DNA of 64,000 nt from Buddleja alternifolia (Eukaryota; Streptophyta; Magnoliopsida; Lamiales; Scrophulariaceae). The position numbers and the translations under genes are program-made. The notes beneath the pieces were generated by a model that searched no databases, was not told the origin of the DNA, and was given only the letters and a program-made list of their open reading frames with translations. The stretch is from assembly GCA_019426215.1 (NCBI GenBank), contig CM033399.1:24127022-24191021 (forward strand). The letters are read 5' to 3'. The first letter of the stretch is position 1. Each line of letters starts with the position of its first letter. Of this stretch, positions 11,982 through 23,913 are shown one piece after another.

Positions 11982-12810
11982 TTTTGAAAATAGAGTGAAC
12001 TGAGATTTTCTTTTGCTTTGAGAGAGAGAGAGAGAGAAATTTGCAGAAATCTTTGAGTGAAAGTGAATGATTTTTCTGCAGAAATTGCGTTTTAAATGAC
12101 ACAGTAAAGAATTTTGAAACTTGTGTTCTCTAGTCTCTGTAGGATTTAAACACGTGTTAGGACTTTTTAATCTCAGCCATAAATTCATTAACTACGGACG
12201 CGAGTTTTGTGTAAGAGAGAGAAGTTACATTTGGTAATTCTCATATATAATGATTTGACATCCGAGTTAAAAAAGAAAGAAAACGTTTGGTATTTTCAGA
12301 GTGTAGCACACGCGCCTGATGGTACACTGACACGTACACAAACACGTGCTATCTCTGAACCATCATTTTAAAAGTTTTGATTACCCGCCAGTTTGATGTG
12401 ATAGAAGCGTGCGAGTAAAGTACAAAATAGATTTTTGAGTCTACCCACTACTTCAAAAAGCTTGTAAAATTTGTGCATGACTGTTAAAAATATTTTTATA
12501 TTAAGAGTTGAATGGAATTGGTTCAACGCTTAACTGATACCATTGGTTGATATATCATTGAAAATTAGACGCTTAGGATTGAAAAGACTTTTTATGTTTG
12601 AGCGTCCAATATTTTAGGCATAAGTAATACTGAGCGTTGGTGATCATGCATCTGAAAATTTGATCATTGACGCTTGCAGTTATGGTCAAGTTCAACTTTA
12701 AGGTTCTCCCTAAATTCGATAACTTGTACTAATTAGGAAAAATCTTTTAGACATAAATCAAGTGGATTCCCCCTATATTATATGTCTAATAAAATATGAT
12801 GCAAAAATGA
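11982..12810. other. S1 pol-ORF3 spacer
   Basis: 829 bp with no ORF of note. It holds a GA/CT microsatellite (about 12021-12037) close to the ORF3 start, G-box-like ACGTG words near 12330-12350, and PPT-like purine stretches on the minus strand near 12765. The same spacer is in S3 (59269-60098) and, diverged, in S2 (49414-50590). Confidence 0.65.
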
Positions 12811-15800
12811 TTAAGCGTTTAAATCAATCATACCTAATTCACTTCGCAAAGTGAGAAAACGTTGTTCGTTGAGTGCTTTGGTGAAGATATCTGCCAATTG
12901 TTTGTCAGTTCCACTGAAGTGCATGGAGATATCTTTCTTGTGAACGTGGTCACGAAGAAAATGGTATCTAATGTCAATGTGTTTGGTTCTGGAATGAAGA
13001 ACAGGGTTTTGAGTCATGGCTAGAGCGCTTTGGTTGTCACAATGAATGGGGGTTGGACCTAGGATTATTCCATAATCTCTAAGTTGTTGCCTCATCCATA
13101 ACACTTGTGCACAACAACTTCCTGCAGCTACATACTCAGCTTCGGCTGTGGAGGTAGCTATGGATTGTTGTTTCTTACTATGCCATGAAACTAACCTATC
13201 ACCTAGAAATTGACATGTACCACTAGTACTCTTACGATCTATTTTGCAACCTGCAAAATCTGCATCTGAGTAACCAATTAGTTCAAAAGGAGAGTCCCTT
13301 GGATACCATAAGCCCACATTTTGTGTGCCTTTTAGGTATTTAAGGATCTTCTTGGCAGCACTTAAGTGTGACTCTTTAGGATTAGCTTGAAATTGTGCAC
13401 ACATGCATACCGAGAACATAATATCAGGTTTATTGGCAGTAAGATAAAGAAGTGATCCAATGATACCTCTATAGTTAGTGATATCAACTTTCTTTCCACT
13501 TTCATCTTTATCTAACTTAAGCGTTTGGCTCATTGGAATTTTTGAATATGATGCATTTTTCATACCAAATTTCTTAATCATATCTTTTGTGTATTTAGCT
13601 TGGTTTATAAATATGCCATTATGGAGTTGTTTAACTTGTAATCCTAAGAAGAAAGTTAATTCACCCATCATGCTCATTTCAAATTTTTCTTGCATCATTT
13701 TTGAAAATCTCTCACACAGACGCTTGTTAGTATAACCAAATATAATATCATCGAGATAAATTTGGACTAAGAGAGTATCTTCGTTATTGGTAATTTTGAA
13801 TAACGTTGTATCAACGCTGCCTTTTGAAAAGCCTTTACCAATGAGGAAGATAGAGAGAGTGTCATACCATGCTCGGGGTGCTTGCTTAAGCCCATAAAGT
13901 GTTTTGTCTAGCTTGTAAACCATACCTTTACCATGATTGTTAATGAATCCTGGTGGTTGCTCCACATATACCTCTTCTTGGAGTTTACCATTCAGGAAGG
14001 CACTCTTCACGTCCATCTGATACACCATGAACTTGTTGAACGCTGCATACGCTAGAAACATGCGAATTGCTTCAAGATGAGCGAAAGGAGCGTATGTCTC
14101 ATCAAAGTCAATACCCTTCTCTTGGCAATATCCTTGAGCTATGAGTCTGGTCTTGTTCCTTATTACAATACCATTCTCATCCATCTTGTTTCTATAAACC
14201 CATCTTGTTCCAATAACTCCTTGGTGAGTTGGCCTTGGTACTAGTGTCCAAACCTTATTTCGTTCAAACTGATTAGGCTCTTCTTACATGGCTTCAATCC
14301 AACTTGGGTCGCTTAGCGCTTCATCCACTTTCTTAGGTTCCATTTGAGATAAAAAGATTGCATACATAGCCTCATTGAACGTACCGGCTCTAGTCCTAAC
14401 AGGCGCTTCAATATCTCCAATAATTTGCTCAGGTGGATGATCACGCAGCCATAGACTATCTGGTTGGAAAGGGTTAAGAGGTTGAACAGACGCTTGACGA
14501 TCAGACGCTTGACTATCCTCTTGCGTAAGCACTTCAAGTTCACAGATCCTTGTTTGCTCTTGATGATCACTCTCTTCATGATCATCATCATTTCTTACAT
14601 AATTATCCATGTTAACCTCACGAGTAATCTTAGGAGGTGGCACTGAGATCTCATCATCGTCGTCACTGTCATCGATAGTAATCTTAGACGCTTGATGACA
14701 TATCTCTTCAACTCCTACATCATTCACATTAACCTTACTCGGTTCTTGGTTAGCATCATCAAAAACAACATGAATAGATTCCTCAACCTTCGATTTGATC
14801 TTATTTAGGATGCGAAAATTCTTTCCATTCTTGGCATAGCTTAGAAAGATTCCCTCATCAGCTTTAGGATCAAATGTCTTTAAACTTTGGGATCCATTAT
14901 TATGGATAAAACATTTTGAACCAAAGACGTGAAAGTATGAAACATTTGGCTTACGTCCCTTCCATAGTTCATATGGAGTTTTCCCATGCTGTTTGTTGAT
15001 CATGTAACGGTTTTGAGTGTAACAGGCAGTGTTGATCGCTTCGGAGCTTGGATTCTGCTAACATTGTCCTAGCGGCTTCCTTGAGCGTTCGGTTCCGGCG
15101 CTCAGCAACACCATTTTGTTGGGGAGTTCTGGGAGCAGAATACTCATGATGTATTCCATTTTCTACACAAAACTTCTCAACAATCTTGTTAGTAAACTCA
15201 GTACCGTGATCGCTTCTTATTCTTGCAACCTTAAGATTTTTCAATATTTGAAGTTGTCGAATAAGCGTTGTTAACTTGTCACATGTCTCATCTTTGGATG
15301 AAAGAAATTCCACCCAAGTAAATCGAGAGAAATTATCTACTATCACCAAAGTATACTTTTTACCATTTACACTGATCGTTTGAACAGGTCCAAACAAATC
15401 CATGTGAAGTAGTTCAAGTATTCTAGAGGTAGATAGATGAGGTTTTCTCTTGAAAGGTGATTTAACTTGTTTGCCCATTTGACAAGCGTCACAAAGGCGA
15501 TCCTTGTGAAATGGTCCATTTGGTAATCCCTCTACAAGATTTTGACTTATAAGCTGAGAGATTGTTTTGAAGTTGAGGTGATTCATTTTTCTATGCCATA
15601 ACCAACCCATTTTAGATTCATTTTAGCAACAAAACATGTTGGGTTGTTATCAAGTGTTGAACCCCAATCTACCAAATATACGTTGTTAGTTCTTTTACCC
15701 TTCAATTTAGTAGACTTAGTCTTAGCGTCATTTATATAGCAACAGTCACTTGAGAATATGACTTCAAAGCCTTTATCACAAAATTGACTTATGCTTAATA

Positions 15801-16026
15801 AATTGTGCTTCAAACCCTCAACAAAATAAACATCACTTATCATGATGTTGCCCCTATGCACAATACCTATAACTCTGGTTTTACCTTTGGAGTTGTCACC
15901 AAATACAACCTGAGGACCATTGGCAGCTCGATAGTTGATCAGAAGATCTTTGGAACCAGTCATGTGCCTTGACGATCCACTATCGAAGTACCACACAGAT
16001 GTATTGGCTCTAGCTCTTGGTACCTG
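12811..16026 (-). pseudogene. pol: S1 copia pol (PR-IN-RT-RH)
   Basis: Polyprotein order on the minus strand: aspartic protease ([13 protein letters not shown] near 15985), GAG-pre-integrase and integrase zinc finger (H...H and C..C, 15480-15610), integrase core with the D,D,E residues ([24 protein letters not shown]), reverse transcriptase (YLDD near 13760) and RNase H ending at 12811. Compared with S3 there is a 1-nt loss near 15625, a loss of about 17 nt near 15040 and a CAA-to-TAA nonsense codon at 14284. Most relatives here have YVDD instead of YLDD. This makes replication from S1 alone impossible. Confidence 0.9.
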
Positions 16027-16043
16027 CAATCAAAAGGGAAGTT

Positions 16044-18255
16044 CTATTTATGTTCAGGTACCCATTGTTGCTTGGGTCCTTTAACATTAGTAACATTGTT
16101 AGTTTGAATTAGAACTTTAGGAACCCATATTTGCCTAGTCTTCATTGTAGGAATACTGGCCTTTTTGGGTTTCACAACGTGTTGTGTGTGCTTTTTGGGT
16201 GTATAATAATATCCTCGATTATAATGATAGTCATAATCTTAGTCATAATCATAATCATCATAGTATCGATAATATGATCTTGACTGTCTTGGATATTGAC
16301 GCTGGTATTTTCTTGGCGCTGGCTTGGGTTGCACTTTTGGTGCTGGACGCTTAGCGCTTGATTCACAGTGGTCAGACTTATCTTTAACCTTTTGAGCGTT
16401 TGGATAGACCCGTCTTTGTGAATCATTTGCCTTAGCCTTACCCTTGCTTGAGTTAGCTTTGACTTTCTCATTTGGCCTCTTACCATTGTCACTAGGTTCA
16501 TTTTGTGTTTGACTTTGTGAACCTTTCTCAACAAAGATAACATCCTTTCCTTTGTTGTTTCTCCGTAATGTTAGATTTATTAGGTTGTTTACCGAGTTTA
16601 TCGCATCCTAAACCGGTCTTTTCACCAAATAATCTAGTTACTTCAGTCACATTATCCAACTTTCTAGAAGCTTTTGATAATGATGAGATGAGCTGCTCTG
16701 ATTTAGCAAGTCTAGCGATCAAATCAGCTTCTCTCTTGACTATTATATCAAGATCACTTTTTAATTGAATAATTTCACTTTCAAGCGATTGGTTCTTCTC
16801 AATGCATTGTTGCTGAACTTGCAACTCTGCTTTGAGCGTTACTTTATCTCTTGTGAGTGATGAGATAATAGCGAGATCGTTTTGATATATTTTGGCAGCT
16901 TCTTAACATTCATTGTAGTATTCTTTGACTTTGTCAAGTAATTCATCATAAGAGAGAGGAATAGATAATTCATTGATTACCTCAGGAGATGCTTCATCAT
17001 CTCTGGCCATGAGACATATGAGCGCTGAGTCATCTAATGGCTTATCATCGTCACTACTCTCCTCTGATGATTCTAAATCTTCAGGTGCGGATGCTGGATC
17101 TGATTCCGCTAGCAAACCTTGTTGACGAAGGTTGCTCCTGAATTGGTTTCTATCCAAGTAATACTGCCTTGAGGGCTTGGATACGTTTGGATAGCAATTT
17201 ACCTGGTAGTGTCCTGGTTTTCTGCAATTATAACAAAGATTAGTTTTCATCTTTTGTTCATTTGTTAACCTTGCAATGTGTGGTTTTGAGACCACTGCAG
17301 CTGAGAGATTTTGAGTAGACGCTTGGTACTGAATAGGCGCTTGGGGTGAAGGAGCAGAATACTGAGGTGCTTGAAACTGTTGTTGCATCGGAAAAGGCGC
17401 TTGATATGAACATTGTCCTTGATTATTGAAACCTTTTCCTTTCTTTTCATATCTCAAGAACTTCCTGAATCTATTCAGCAAAGCCAACTCCTCTTGTTCA
17501 TTGATATCTAAATTCTTTCCTTTATTTCCCGATTTGCCTTTGATTGATGCTATAAGCGCTCCAGATTCAATCACCGGACTACTCACAACATCACTAGCAG
17601 AATTCAACTCGAACTCAAATGTTTTGAGCTCTGAAAAGGCGTCTTCTAGAGTTAGAAGATCCAACATATTTGATTCTCTCATAGCAGTTGTCTTCATCAA
17701 GAATTTACTTGGTAAACTTCTAAAGATCTTAACCACCATTTCTCGATTCTGTAACTCCATTCCCAACGATGTAAGTTTTGTAACTAGAGCTTTAAATCTT
17801 ATATCTAATTGCTCTAAAGTTTCATTGGGTAGCATCTTAAATCCGTTAAACTTTTCCTTGGCAATGGAAAGTTTGTTTTCTTTAATCTGAGCTGAACCAC
17901 CACAAATTGTAGCCAACTTATCCCATATTTCTTTAGTGGTTTTGCACGACTTGATCTTGTTGAATAGGTTGTCATTATCACCAATAGCCGTATATAGAGC
18001 GTTACGACCAACATTGTCCAAATTAGCTCTTCGACGCTCATCTGGAGACCATTCTTGTTTCGGTTTTTCAACGTAACCATCTGGAGTGTCTTCCGTTGCT
18101 CCAGGCGCTCTTGTGATAACTTTATATATTTTGATTGGCCCATCTAAAATAATATCACACATGTCATCATCACATGAACAGAGATATGTAAATGCTTTAA
18201 CTTTCCATGTGTCAAAATTTGACTCAGTCAGTTTGGGAACTTTAGCAAATGCCAT
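16044..18255 (-). pseudogene. gag: S1 copia gag
   Basis: Starts MAFAKVPKLTESNFDTWKVKA, the usual copia gag opening (DUF4219/UBN2 type). The zinc knuckle CYNCRKPGHYQVNC lies near 17190-17235. An acidic stretch and a coiled coil follow. The frame is broken by CAA-to-TAA at 16903 and a frameshift near 16545. The family's own gag stop is probably TAG at 16044-16046, because S2 and S3 have a TAG at the same place. Gag would form the virus-like particle and bind the RNA. Confidence 0.9.
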
Positions 18256-18309
18256 GTTTAAAATCTAAACAAGCAGTTATGGTTGGAAATTTTAAAATTT
18301 CAACTTTAA

Positions 18310-18323
18310 CCGCTCTGATACCA
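18310..18323 (-). other. Primer binding site of S1
   Basis: TGGTATCAGAGCGG on the minus strand, two bases from the 5' LTR. It is complementary to the 3' end of initiator Met tRNA, as usual for copia elements. Confidence 0.9.
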
Positions 18324-18325
18324 CT

Positions 18326-19882
18326 TGTTGGTCCCAAGTGGCATACGAAAGGGTCTAGAAGGTGGGGGTTGAATAGACCCTGAAGTCTTTTTCGACTTCA
18401 AAAAGATTCGTATTAAAAAGGATTTTGGACGCTTGAAAAGTAGACGCTTGAAGTGTCTAACGCTTGACTTAAGCGTTCACTTAAAATATAGGCGCTTTGG
18501 TGAAGCGTCTAACGAAGACTGTTTTTAGAAAGTTAACTTAGATTTCAATATTTGAATACTACAACCAAATAGGTTTGAGCATTCACTTCTTTAATCAGTG
18601 TTAGCACAGCGGAATAATTTTTGGAGTCTTATCTTTGAAAGCTTTAGCGTCACAGAAAGTGTATTTAGTTGCTTAGCGTTTGATTAAGTTTTATTTTATC
18701 AGTTTATGATATGACAATATGAATGTTGAAAGTAAAGTAAAAAACAATATTTGTAAGGTTCGTTGGGTGGTGTAATCCCAACTACGTCCTTCTTCTCCTT
18801 GAACACTTGGAGGCAATGCACTAAAATGATTCTCAAAGAATCACACAGAATCTTCTACAAATTAGGGAGAGATGGATGTCGATCACTTGAGCTCCTTGAT
18901 CATACAGATTTTTACTCCAAATCACTTCAATCCCCTTGCTTCTTTCACCCAGAAATACGGCAAGTATCCAACTTCGACTTCACACAGATCGCGAGGCTTG
19001 GATAGAGGTTTTTTTAAAAGGTTCGTTTGATTTTGATAAAGTTCAAACAATTAGGAATATCTCAGTAGTAATGTGGGTTTCTCCGAAAAGAATGTTTGAG
19101 ATATTGGTTGTGTCTCAGGATTTGAAGAAAAGCAAAGAGAATATTTTCTTGAAAATTCTAGCTTTTCTGAGATTGTAAGGAACGAGACTTCAATGCAATA
19201 GCAATTCGACTTTTAATTGTTCTCTGTATTTGGCTTGTTGTTGAAGTCCTATTTATAGGCATTCTTGGAAAAAGTGTCTGTTTGACACATGCAAGAGCGC
19301 GTGTCTCTCACTTCCGCGAGTGAACAACTTTTGTCCTTTTTCCTGAAAATTTGCTGCACAAAAGTTGGTGCTGCAGTCTTTGAATAGTTGACAATACAAT
19401 AGAGTGGTTTCTACGTACGTCTGAAAGTGCTTATCACATTTAATGCTCTTATCAACATTTAATGCATTTGAATTAAATGCCCGTTAGCACTTAATGCTTT
19501 GAGAATATTTGCATTAAACTCCTTCTGGACTTAGAAATAAATTCAGGTGAAATCAGTCATTGATAGACGCTTATTCAATCTTGAATCACTTCTATCCTAT
19601 AAGGTGACGCTTGGTGTAGCTGATCATTCTAGACGCTTGGAATCTTCATCTTTATTCAGACTTCAGGCGCTTGAGTCTTCAAACTTTACTTCTAATAAAC
19701 TCACTCAGAACATATTAGACGCTCAGTCTAAGACAACTTAACCTAACAATCTAGAATAAAAATAAAACAAAGCCTATTACAAATCTAACGCTTCAAAGCT
19801 GAAAACAAACTTACATATTTTGGGGTCTAACAACAAAGTACTAATTGTCATCATCAAAACTTCTAACATGAAATTCCTAACA
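18326..19882 (-). repeat. 5' LTR of S1
   Basis: 1,557 bp, TGTTGGTCCC...CCTAACA on +, paired with 2061-3623. A TATA box is at 19250-19259 on the minus strand. Confidence 0.93.
19250..19259 (-). promoter_or_regulatory. TATA box in S1 5' LTR
   Basis: CCTATAAATA on the minus strand. It is the likely promoter for the S1 genomic RNA. Confidence 0.65.
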
Positions 19883-19887
19883 CGAGC

Positions 19888-20936
19888 TTTAGGCCAATAA
19901 CTCCCAAACCGGATGGCTTTAGGGTATTAAGTGTAGAGACACTCCTAAGGGCTTAATTGCTCGAGTGTCAAAGGCCACAAAACAAAACTAGGTCCTTATT
20001 CACTTTACACTTGCATTGGCTTGAGCTTAGCTCAAATTAGCATAATAGTACAGTTTCTAGGCATGGTACTCTTCGCCTCCAGTATCTATTAAGCCTGACT
20101 TTTGCAGTCATACCAATGTTCAACCTCTTTTAATATTGTTAAGCATACAAAGCTAACATTCTTAACTCATAACTCATGTAAAAATTCTAAGTTGATATTT
20201 CCGGGATCAAGCTTTTAAGTGTTTCAAAATGGTTGTCCACTCAACTCCTCTACCCTCAATTTATGCGCATATGTGAATCATCTTAAGGACAATTTAGTCT
20301 CGTTAAGGATCCCACAAGCAAGAAAACGATGTGTATAGTCATTAAAATCCACATTGATAGAGAAAACATGTCATGTATTCAAATTAACCATTCTCAATGC
20401 ATCGAGTGAAGGGTTGAAATTCTATCCAAAAAAATTTCAAAAGTGCACAAGATTCACATGTAGAGGTACCACCCCCCCCCCCAAACTTGGACCGAAACAT
20501 ATAAAACATGGATAAACACGACTATAATGGATCTAGTATACTCCCCCCCCCCCAAAACTTAACATGAACATTGTCCCCAATGTTCGAAAAAGAGAAGGGC
20601 AAAGTACACCTCACCATAGGGTTGCTGAAAAGCAAACCCGAGTCCTCGAATGCAAATATATCCAAGAGTGGCAACAGCGGTGGGAGCAATGAATGCAACA
20701 ACTACACACGAAATGATGCTAGCCAGACAAAGTGTTAAGAATGGATAGAAGCGAGAAACGAAAAGCACCAAACAATGAAACACAAGATAACAGAAATAAA
20801 CAAGCATCTACTAGAAAAACAGATGAAACAACCACAACAAAAATATCCATAAAACAAACATCAACAGAAAATAACAACTAAACAAGATAAAAAGAAAACA
20901 AACAAAAGAAAACAGGAAATAGACTGAACAGACATG
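19888..20936. other. G1 3' noncoding region, right part
   Basis: Continuation of 1443-2055 after S1. No ORF is supported. It holds two further C-runs, at 20472-20482 and 20543-20553. On the minus strand each reads like the G1 PPT (AAGTTTGGGGG and AAGTTTTGGGGG). Confidence 0.7.
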
Positions 20937-22280
20937 CTAATCATCCTCGTTGACAAAACGGTCAACAAAATCATCATCTCTATCATCTTGGACACCCTTA
21001 TCCTCGTCTCCACCCATAATATCATCCATGTCGAGCATATCATCTGTGCCCCCCTCGGGCTCAGCAGGATCACCCCCAACCACCAAAGCACCGGCACCGA
21101 TCAGATCATCCGGAGGAGGAGTGGAAGAGAGCGGGAAATGTGGGGGCGCTGAATAGTCAAATGGCCCACGGCCCAAGAATGCGTCCTACTCTTGGAACAG
21201 CTGGAGAAAATAAGCACATCCCTCGCTCATCATGGCATGCATATCAGTCCTCAACTGCTGCAGATCAGTCCGAAGGGTATCCACATCAGACAATGTGGTA
21301 TGGCTGGATCCGGTGCCACGAGCCGGACGAGCTCTCGAGGGAATAGGCGGATAGGCTAAAGCTGGGGCGTCCGAGAAGGGAAGAGGTGTGCCGGCAGGGT
21401 CTGTAGTCTTGCTTGAAAAAGGCTTAACACCGCCGGTCAAGCACAAGGCCGAAATGAGAGACGGGAAAATAAATGGGTTCTTCTTTGGATTGGCTGACTC
21501 CCCTCGTTTCCCCTTAGCCTATTTCGGGTCAACCACTGGATTGAACACGATGCGCATCCTGTTGATATGCCCTAACAAAGTCCGGTGAATCAACCCCACG
21601 AAGTAAATCGGTCGCTCTATCATGATGGAGAATATGAGCAATGCCCGATCATTGTTCAACTCCGATCAGTTGGAGCTCGGGAGGAGGTTAAAGCGGATAA
21701 AGTTGAGCTAAAATGCAGCCTCGGGAAGCAAGTTACGACGGGGTAAGTGAGACTCCCCTTCGGGCCACGTCGTACCCGCAATAACAATGACCCCAAGGAC
21801 CTCGTCAAGTGAAATAGTGTATGTCCCATCTAACTTGTAGAGAGCTAGATACCCGCAAATCTGGGGGATAGCCATCTCGAGGCACTCACTAAATGCAGTA
21901 GCACCAAAATTTACCCGTCTATCCCGAACCTCAATTTTGTGCGCCCTCCAACCCGATTTGTCTGTGATGGAAAGGTAAGCCCCGGTACTATAAAATTCCT
22001 GAATCCAAGGAAGGCGAATAGCCTCTAAGGGGCCACAAAAATAGTCCAACCTGTAGAACTTAATGCGGGCTTTCAAGGCAGTCTTAGCACTGGGAGCAAA
22101 AGGCCTTTCTTTGATAATATTCCGACTGTATAACCCATTAAAAATGATTTCAACTTTGGGGTGTAAAGAACGGGGAGGCATAGTCGGTGATATTGTGTCC
22201 TGTGGGGGCTCGGGGTTGGTGGAAGACCCTTCTCCGACATTCTTTTTTCCTTTAGATTATTTCGAGGTTTGCTTAGGCAT
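20937..22280 (-). pseudogene. G1 3' accessory ORF (Athila type)
   Basis: One frame of 448 codons from ATG at 22278-22280 (MPKQTSK) to TAG at 20937-20939. It has no frameshift but five in-frame stops, at 22257, 21708, 21666, 21519 and 21186. It contains RPFAPSAKTALKARIKFYRL, an NFIRFNLLPSSN segment, VGLIHRTLLGHINRMRI, and FPSLISALCLTGGV. This pattern is what I know from the family annotated as putative plant transposon protein, found after pol in Athila-like elements. The C-terminus has a DVDTLRTDLQQLRTDMHAM coiled coil and an acidic tail. The role is unknown. Some authors call this ORF envelope-like, but I see no membrane segment. Confidence 0.75.
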
Positions 22281-23495
22281 TTTGTAGAGAATTTCAGCAG
22301 CGTAACAGTAGCAAACAACAACCCAAAATCATACAACCGAATACAACAATGGCCCAACTGAAATTGCGGCTCAAAGGGAAATCACCACTCAGCTCACAAC
22401 CAGAACCAATCCAAAAATGGCCTACACTGAATAGAAGTAGTAAACGCAGCAACGAGCCCAAACAATCAACCCCTATTTGCACACAATAATGGATACAAAT
22501 ATGCAATAGACATCCCCTAAGCCAAGTTCTCACTGTTTGGAAATCAAATATTGCAAAGAATTCTCAAAAACTCACTGTAAATCCTAACACAAACAGCCAA
22601 TCGACACCCCCCAATGCAACCAATCGATAATCATCAACAATTATGGCCTAAAATCGCAAAAGTCGACAAGCCCTTACCCGATTTGACTCAAATACGCAGC
22701 AATAATTTCAAAGGATTAGCCAATCACTCACCTTATTGCTCAAAGAGACTTGTAGACCGACAGAAATGAGCCCCACACCGAGAGAGATCGAGAGTGACTA
22801 TTCACAGCGGCGAATCAACGGTTATAATCAACGGAGATCTGAGGAAATCAGTGGTTGTATAGTGGAAAAATGGTGGGAGGCGGAAGATCCAAGTATAGAG
22901 AGAGAGATGATGATTTTTGACCTATTTTGATTGAATTTTTAAAATAAATACTTGATTGGCGCCCAGGCGTGCGTAAGACGGAGCCTTGCGAAGCAAAATT
23001 TAGCCTTTGGAATTCAGTTGGCGCCTGGGCGTGGGTAATGTGATGCTCGGGCAAAGTTCAATCAGCGCCTAGGCGCGGTGTTGGTGGCGCTCAGGCGCCA
23101 TGATGTGAAGCATAGGTGACTTTTGGGCTTCCGCGGCGCCTAGGCGTGGGATACTGAATCTCAAGCGCAGAAGTGACATAGCCCAGGCATGGATTGAATG
23201 GTGCCTGGGCATGGTTCTGCGAACCAGAATGCCAACTGAGGGTGATCGTCGCCTAGGCGTGATATACGCGGTGCCTAGGCGTGGTGTTGACGTGTTGAAA
23301 TTTTAGTCTGTTCCCTGCAAAAATCAAGAAAGACAACAATCAACACAACGATAAACTCAAACTAAACAAGGTCTAAGCACAAGAAAACAAAGCAAACTAA
23401 ATGAGAAACACGAAAATACGAAAAAGGAAAGAGAGCTTGGGTTACCTCCCAAGAAGCGCTAGTTTATAGTCGGTAGCTCGACTTGAGATATGGAA
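22281..23495. other. G1 spacer between pol and accessory ORF
   Basis: Noncoding. The left part (22281-22950) is featureless apart from a GAGAGAGAG stretch near 22900. The right part holds the GCGCC motif cluster listed separately. 23300-23495 shows nothing I can name. Confidence 0.6.
22957..23285. repeat. Cluster of GCGCCTAGGCG-like words
   Basis: About nine copies of a near-palindromic word (GGCGCCTGGGCGTGG, GCGCCTAGGCGCGG, GTGCCTAGGCGTGG and similar) lie within 330 bp of otherwise AT-rich sequence. The same word recurs in both G1 LTRs and at the end of G1 gag. Confidence 0.85.
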
Positions 23496-23542
23496 TCATG
23501 GAGGATTCCCGAGAGGGATGGACACTTTGTCCCTTGGTCCAT

Positions 23543-23913
23543 TGATAAGGATCCCAAATATGAGTGGGGATCTAACACTCCAAAACTACAATACTAAAAC
23601 TAAAACTTGACTTAACTTCTCCTCCTTTTCATTAATGGAACTTGCTAGAAATAAATACAAGAATGCAAACACCAGAAATCCTGAGAATGAGGAAACACTA
23701 TCCTCACGTTAACCACTAACTAAGGAACTCTTCCCACTAACTAAGAAACTACTCCCACTATAAGACACAATTTTGACTTAATCTAAACAATTGAAAACAC
23801 ATGTGGAAATTAAAATTAAACTTGGACTCTACATATGATAATCTCTAGCCCAACCCAGTTGCTTGGCCTTTCTTTTGGCCCTCTCCATTTCAGTCGGCCT
23901 AAAAGGCATATCA
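23543..23913 (-). repeat. 3' LTR of C1
   Basis: TGATAAGGATCC...GCATATCA on +, 371 bp, paired with 25077-25447. Confidence 0.93.

Larger units (their letters stand above)
2061..19882 (-). mobile_element. S1: Sirevirus (Ty1/copia) retrotransposon
   Basis: A complete element on the minus strand. The 5' LTR is at 18326-19882, the primer site at 18310-18323, gag at 16044-18255, pol at 12811-16026, ORF3 at 3854-11981 (interrupted), the PPT at 3624-3637 and the 3' LTR at 2061-3623. LTR termini are TGTTGG and CCTAACA on +. The target duplication CGAGC is at 2056-2060 and 19883-19887. Without the nested solo LTRs it is about 14 kb, long even for a Sirevirus because of ORF3. In the first 460 bp of LTR I count about 24 differences, so it is clearly older than S2. 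No coding region is intact. Confidence 0.95.

Noticed and set aside
15040..15060. Intron in S1 integrase
   Set aside because: The gap relative to S3 is a loss of about 17 bases in S1 that shifts the frame. It is a deletion.
20559..20807. 82-codon minus-strand ORF with hydrophobic residues
   Set aside because: Lies in G1 3' noncoding DNA next to C-runs. No homolog in the window and no start context. Probably chance.
22955..23290. CpG island of a host promoter
   Set aside because: GC content comes from one repeated word that is also in G1 LTRs and gag. No host gene is near.
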